A DNA stretch of 40,027 bases, taken from assembly GCA_020048295.1 (NCBI GenBank), contig JAIFMT010000019.1, positions 1 to 40,027 on the forward strand. The letters are read 5' to 3'. This document shows positions 39,737 through 40,027 of this stretch, one piece after another. Within the stretch, counting starts at the first letter, position 1. The number at the start of each line of letters is the position of its first letter. Under the pieces are notes generated by a model. It worked only from the letters and a program-made list of their open reading frames with translations. It was not told the origin of the DNA and did no database searches. The position numbers and the translations under genes were made by a program. Source of the stretch: Rhodoferax sp. GTDB taxonomy: Bacteria > Pseudomonadota > Gammaproteobacteria > Burkholderiales > Burkholderiaceae.

Positions 39737-40027
39737 TCGGCACGGCGGTGACGGCCGCAATACTGTGACTTAGATCAAGCCTGGCCCGGGTCAGGCTCGA
39801 ATTGACTTCATGTTGGCGTGTTAACGTGGAAATGCGCTGCTGTCATCCCGTCCCCGGATCGAGCCCGGGGTTTCAGCACCCGGGATCCATGAATCCGGGG
39901 GGTGGATTGCGGGTCGTGGCCCGCTATGACGGCTATTTTCATGATTTGGGGTGGTTGTCTATCCATGGCAGTTGGACCTGACCCCATGCGTTCGGCTCCA
40001 TGGACACCCGATGTATTCACAAGTCAA
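39737..40027. other. Intergenic end of window
   Basis: No gene is supported after putA. The stretch contains the 89-base inverted-repeat element at 39842-39930. The last about 70 bases include CAGTTGGACCTGACCCCATG, which might be the edge of another element, but nothing further can be said from the visible part. Confidence 0.4.
39842..39930. repeat. 89-bp palindromic intergenic repeat element
   Basis: It begins GTCAT and ends ATGAC, and contains two hairpins: CCCCGG/CCGGGG at about 39852-39870 and GCGGG/CCCGC at about 39909-39923. This form resembles dispersed palindromic elements of many proteobacterial genomes. The frame read across its minus strand (about 70 residues) is not a convincing protein. 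Confidence 0.5.

Noticed and set aside
39808..40020. 70-codon minus-strand frame at the right end
   Set aside because: It runs through the palindromic repeat element, has no good ribosome binding site, and encodes a low-information peptide.
39955..40027. Possible insertion-sequence end at the right edge
   Set aside because: No transposase or paired inverted repeat is visible within the window, so the call cannot be supported.

Overview
The window looks like chromosomal DNA of a Burkholderiales bacterium, most likely Comamonadaceae (Rhodoferax/Polaromonas-like). This rests on the GC-rich, densely packed gene content, the gene families present, and short dispersed repeats with GTAGCT/AGCGC/GGCT anchors that I associate with that family. 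The placement is an inference, since no rRNA or other marker gene is present. I recognise no tRNA, CRISPR array, prophage or complete insertion sequence.

Layout. Positions 1-12,000 hold many small envelope or stress-type genes: a YqjD/YqjE/YqjK-like set whose first gene is cut to 27 codons, DUF3617, DUF1328, DUF883, an AI-2E-family permease overlapping cbpA-cbpM, two PRC-barrel proteins, a CPBP protease, a collagen-like lipoprotein, a beta/gamma-crystallin/glycine-zipper protein, an RcnB-like protein, DUF3096 and DUF1269. Positions 12,381-17,836 are a minus-strand cluster for a tripartite MacAB-TolC-like efflux system (outer-membrane lipoprotein, membrane fusion protein, ATPase, permease), preceded by a protein with a DUF2384-like C-terminus. 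Positions 18,177-26,929 hold a small membrane protein and the 2,827-residue cyclic beta-1,2-glucan synthase NdvB. Positions 27,027-30,808 hold a BON lipoprotein, a PAS-GGDEF cyclase, a phospholipase-D/cardiolipin-synthase-like lipoprotein and a DUF3185 protein. Positions 30,922-39,736 hold a three-gene minus-strand operon (periplasmic-sensor GGDEF-EAL, HAMP-GGDEF-EAL-CZB, Lrp/AsnC regulator) divergent from a PutA that lacks the DNA-binding domain.

Three observations stand out. First, a 16-19 bp near-palindrome, GTC-TGTNCGC-NN-GCRNACA, lies in at least nine intergenic regions, about 45-145 bp before start codons of the envelope-type genes, with the GTC flank nearly always facing the gene; I read this as the operator of an unnamed regulon, possibly of the CRP/FNR superfamily. 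Second, the Lrp regulator, two c-di-GMP turnover enzymes (one with an amino-acid-type periplasmic sensor) and putA form one divergent locus, which suggests that proline or amino-acid sensing is tied to c-di-GMP. Third, a dispersed repeat of about 55-60 bp occurs between genes and has also entered putA in frame at three places.

Taken together, the first 31 kb reads as an envelope and osmotic adaptation region: periplasmic glucan, phospholipid synthesis, inner-membrane anchored ribosome- or stress-type proteins, chaperones and efflux. The last 9 kb is a proline catabolism and c-di-GMP signalling locus.
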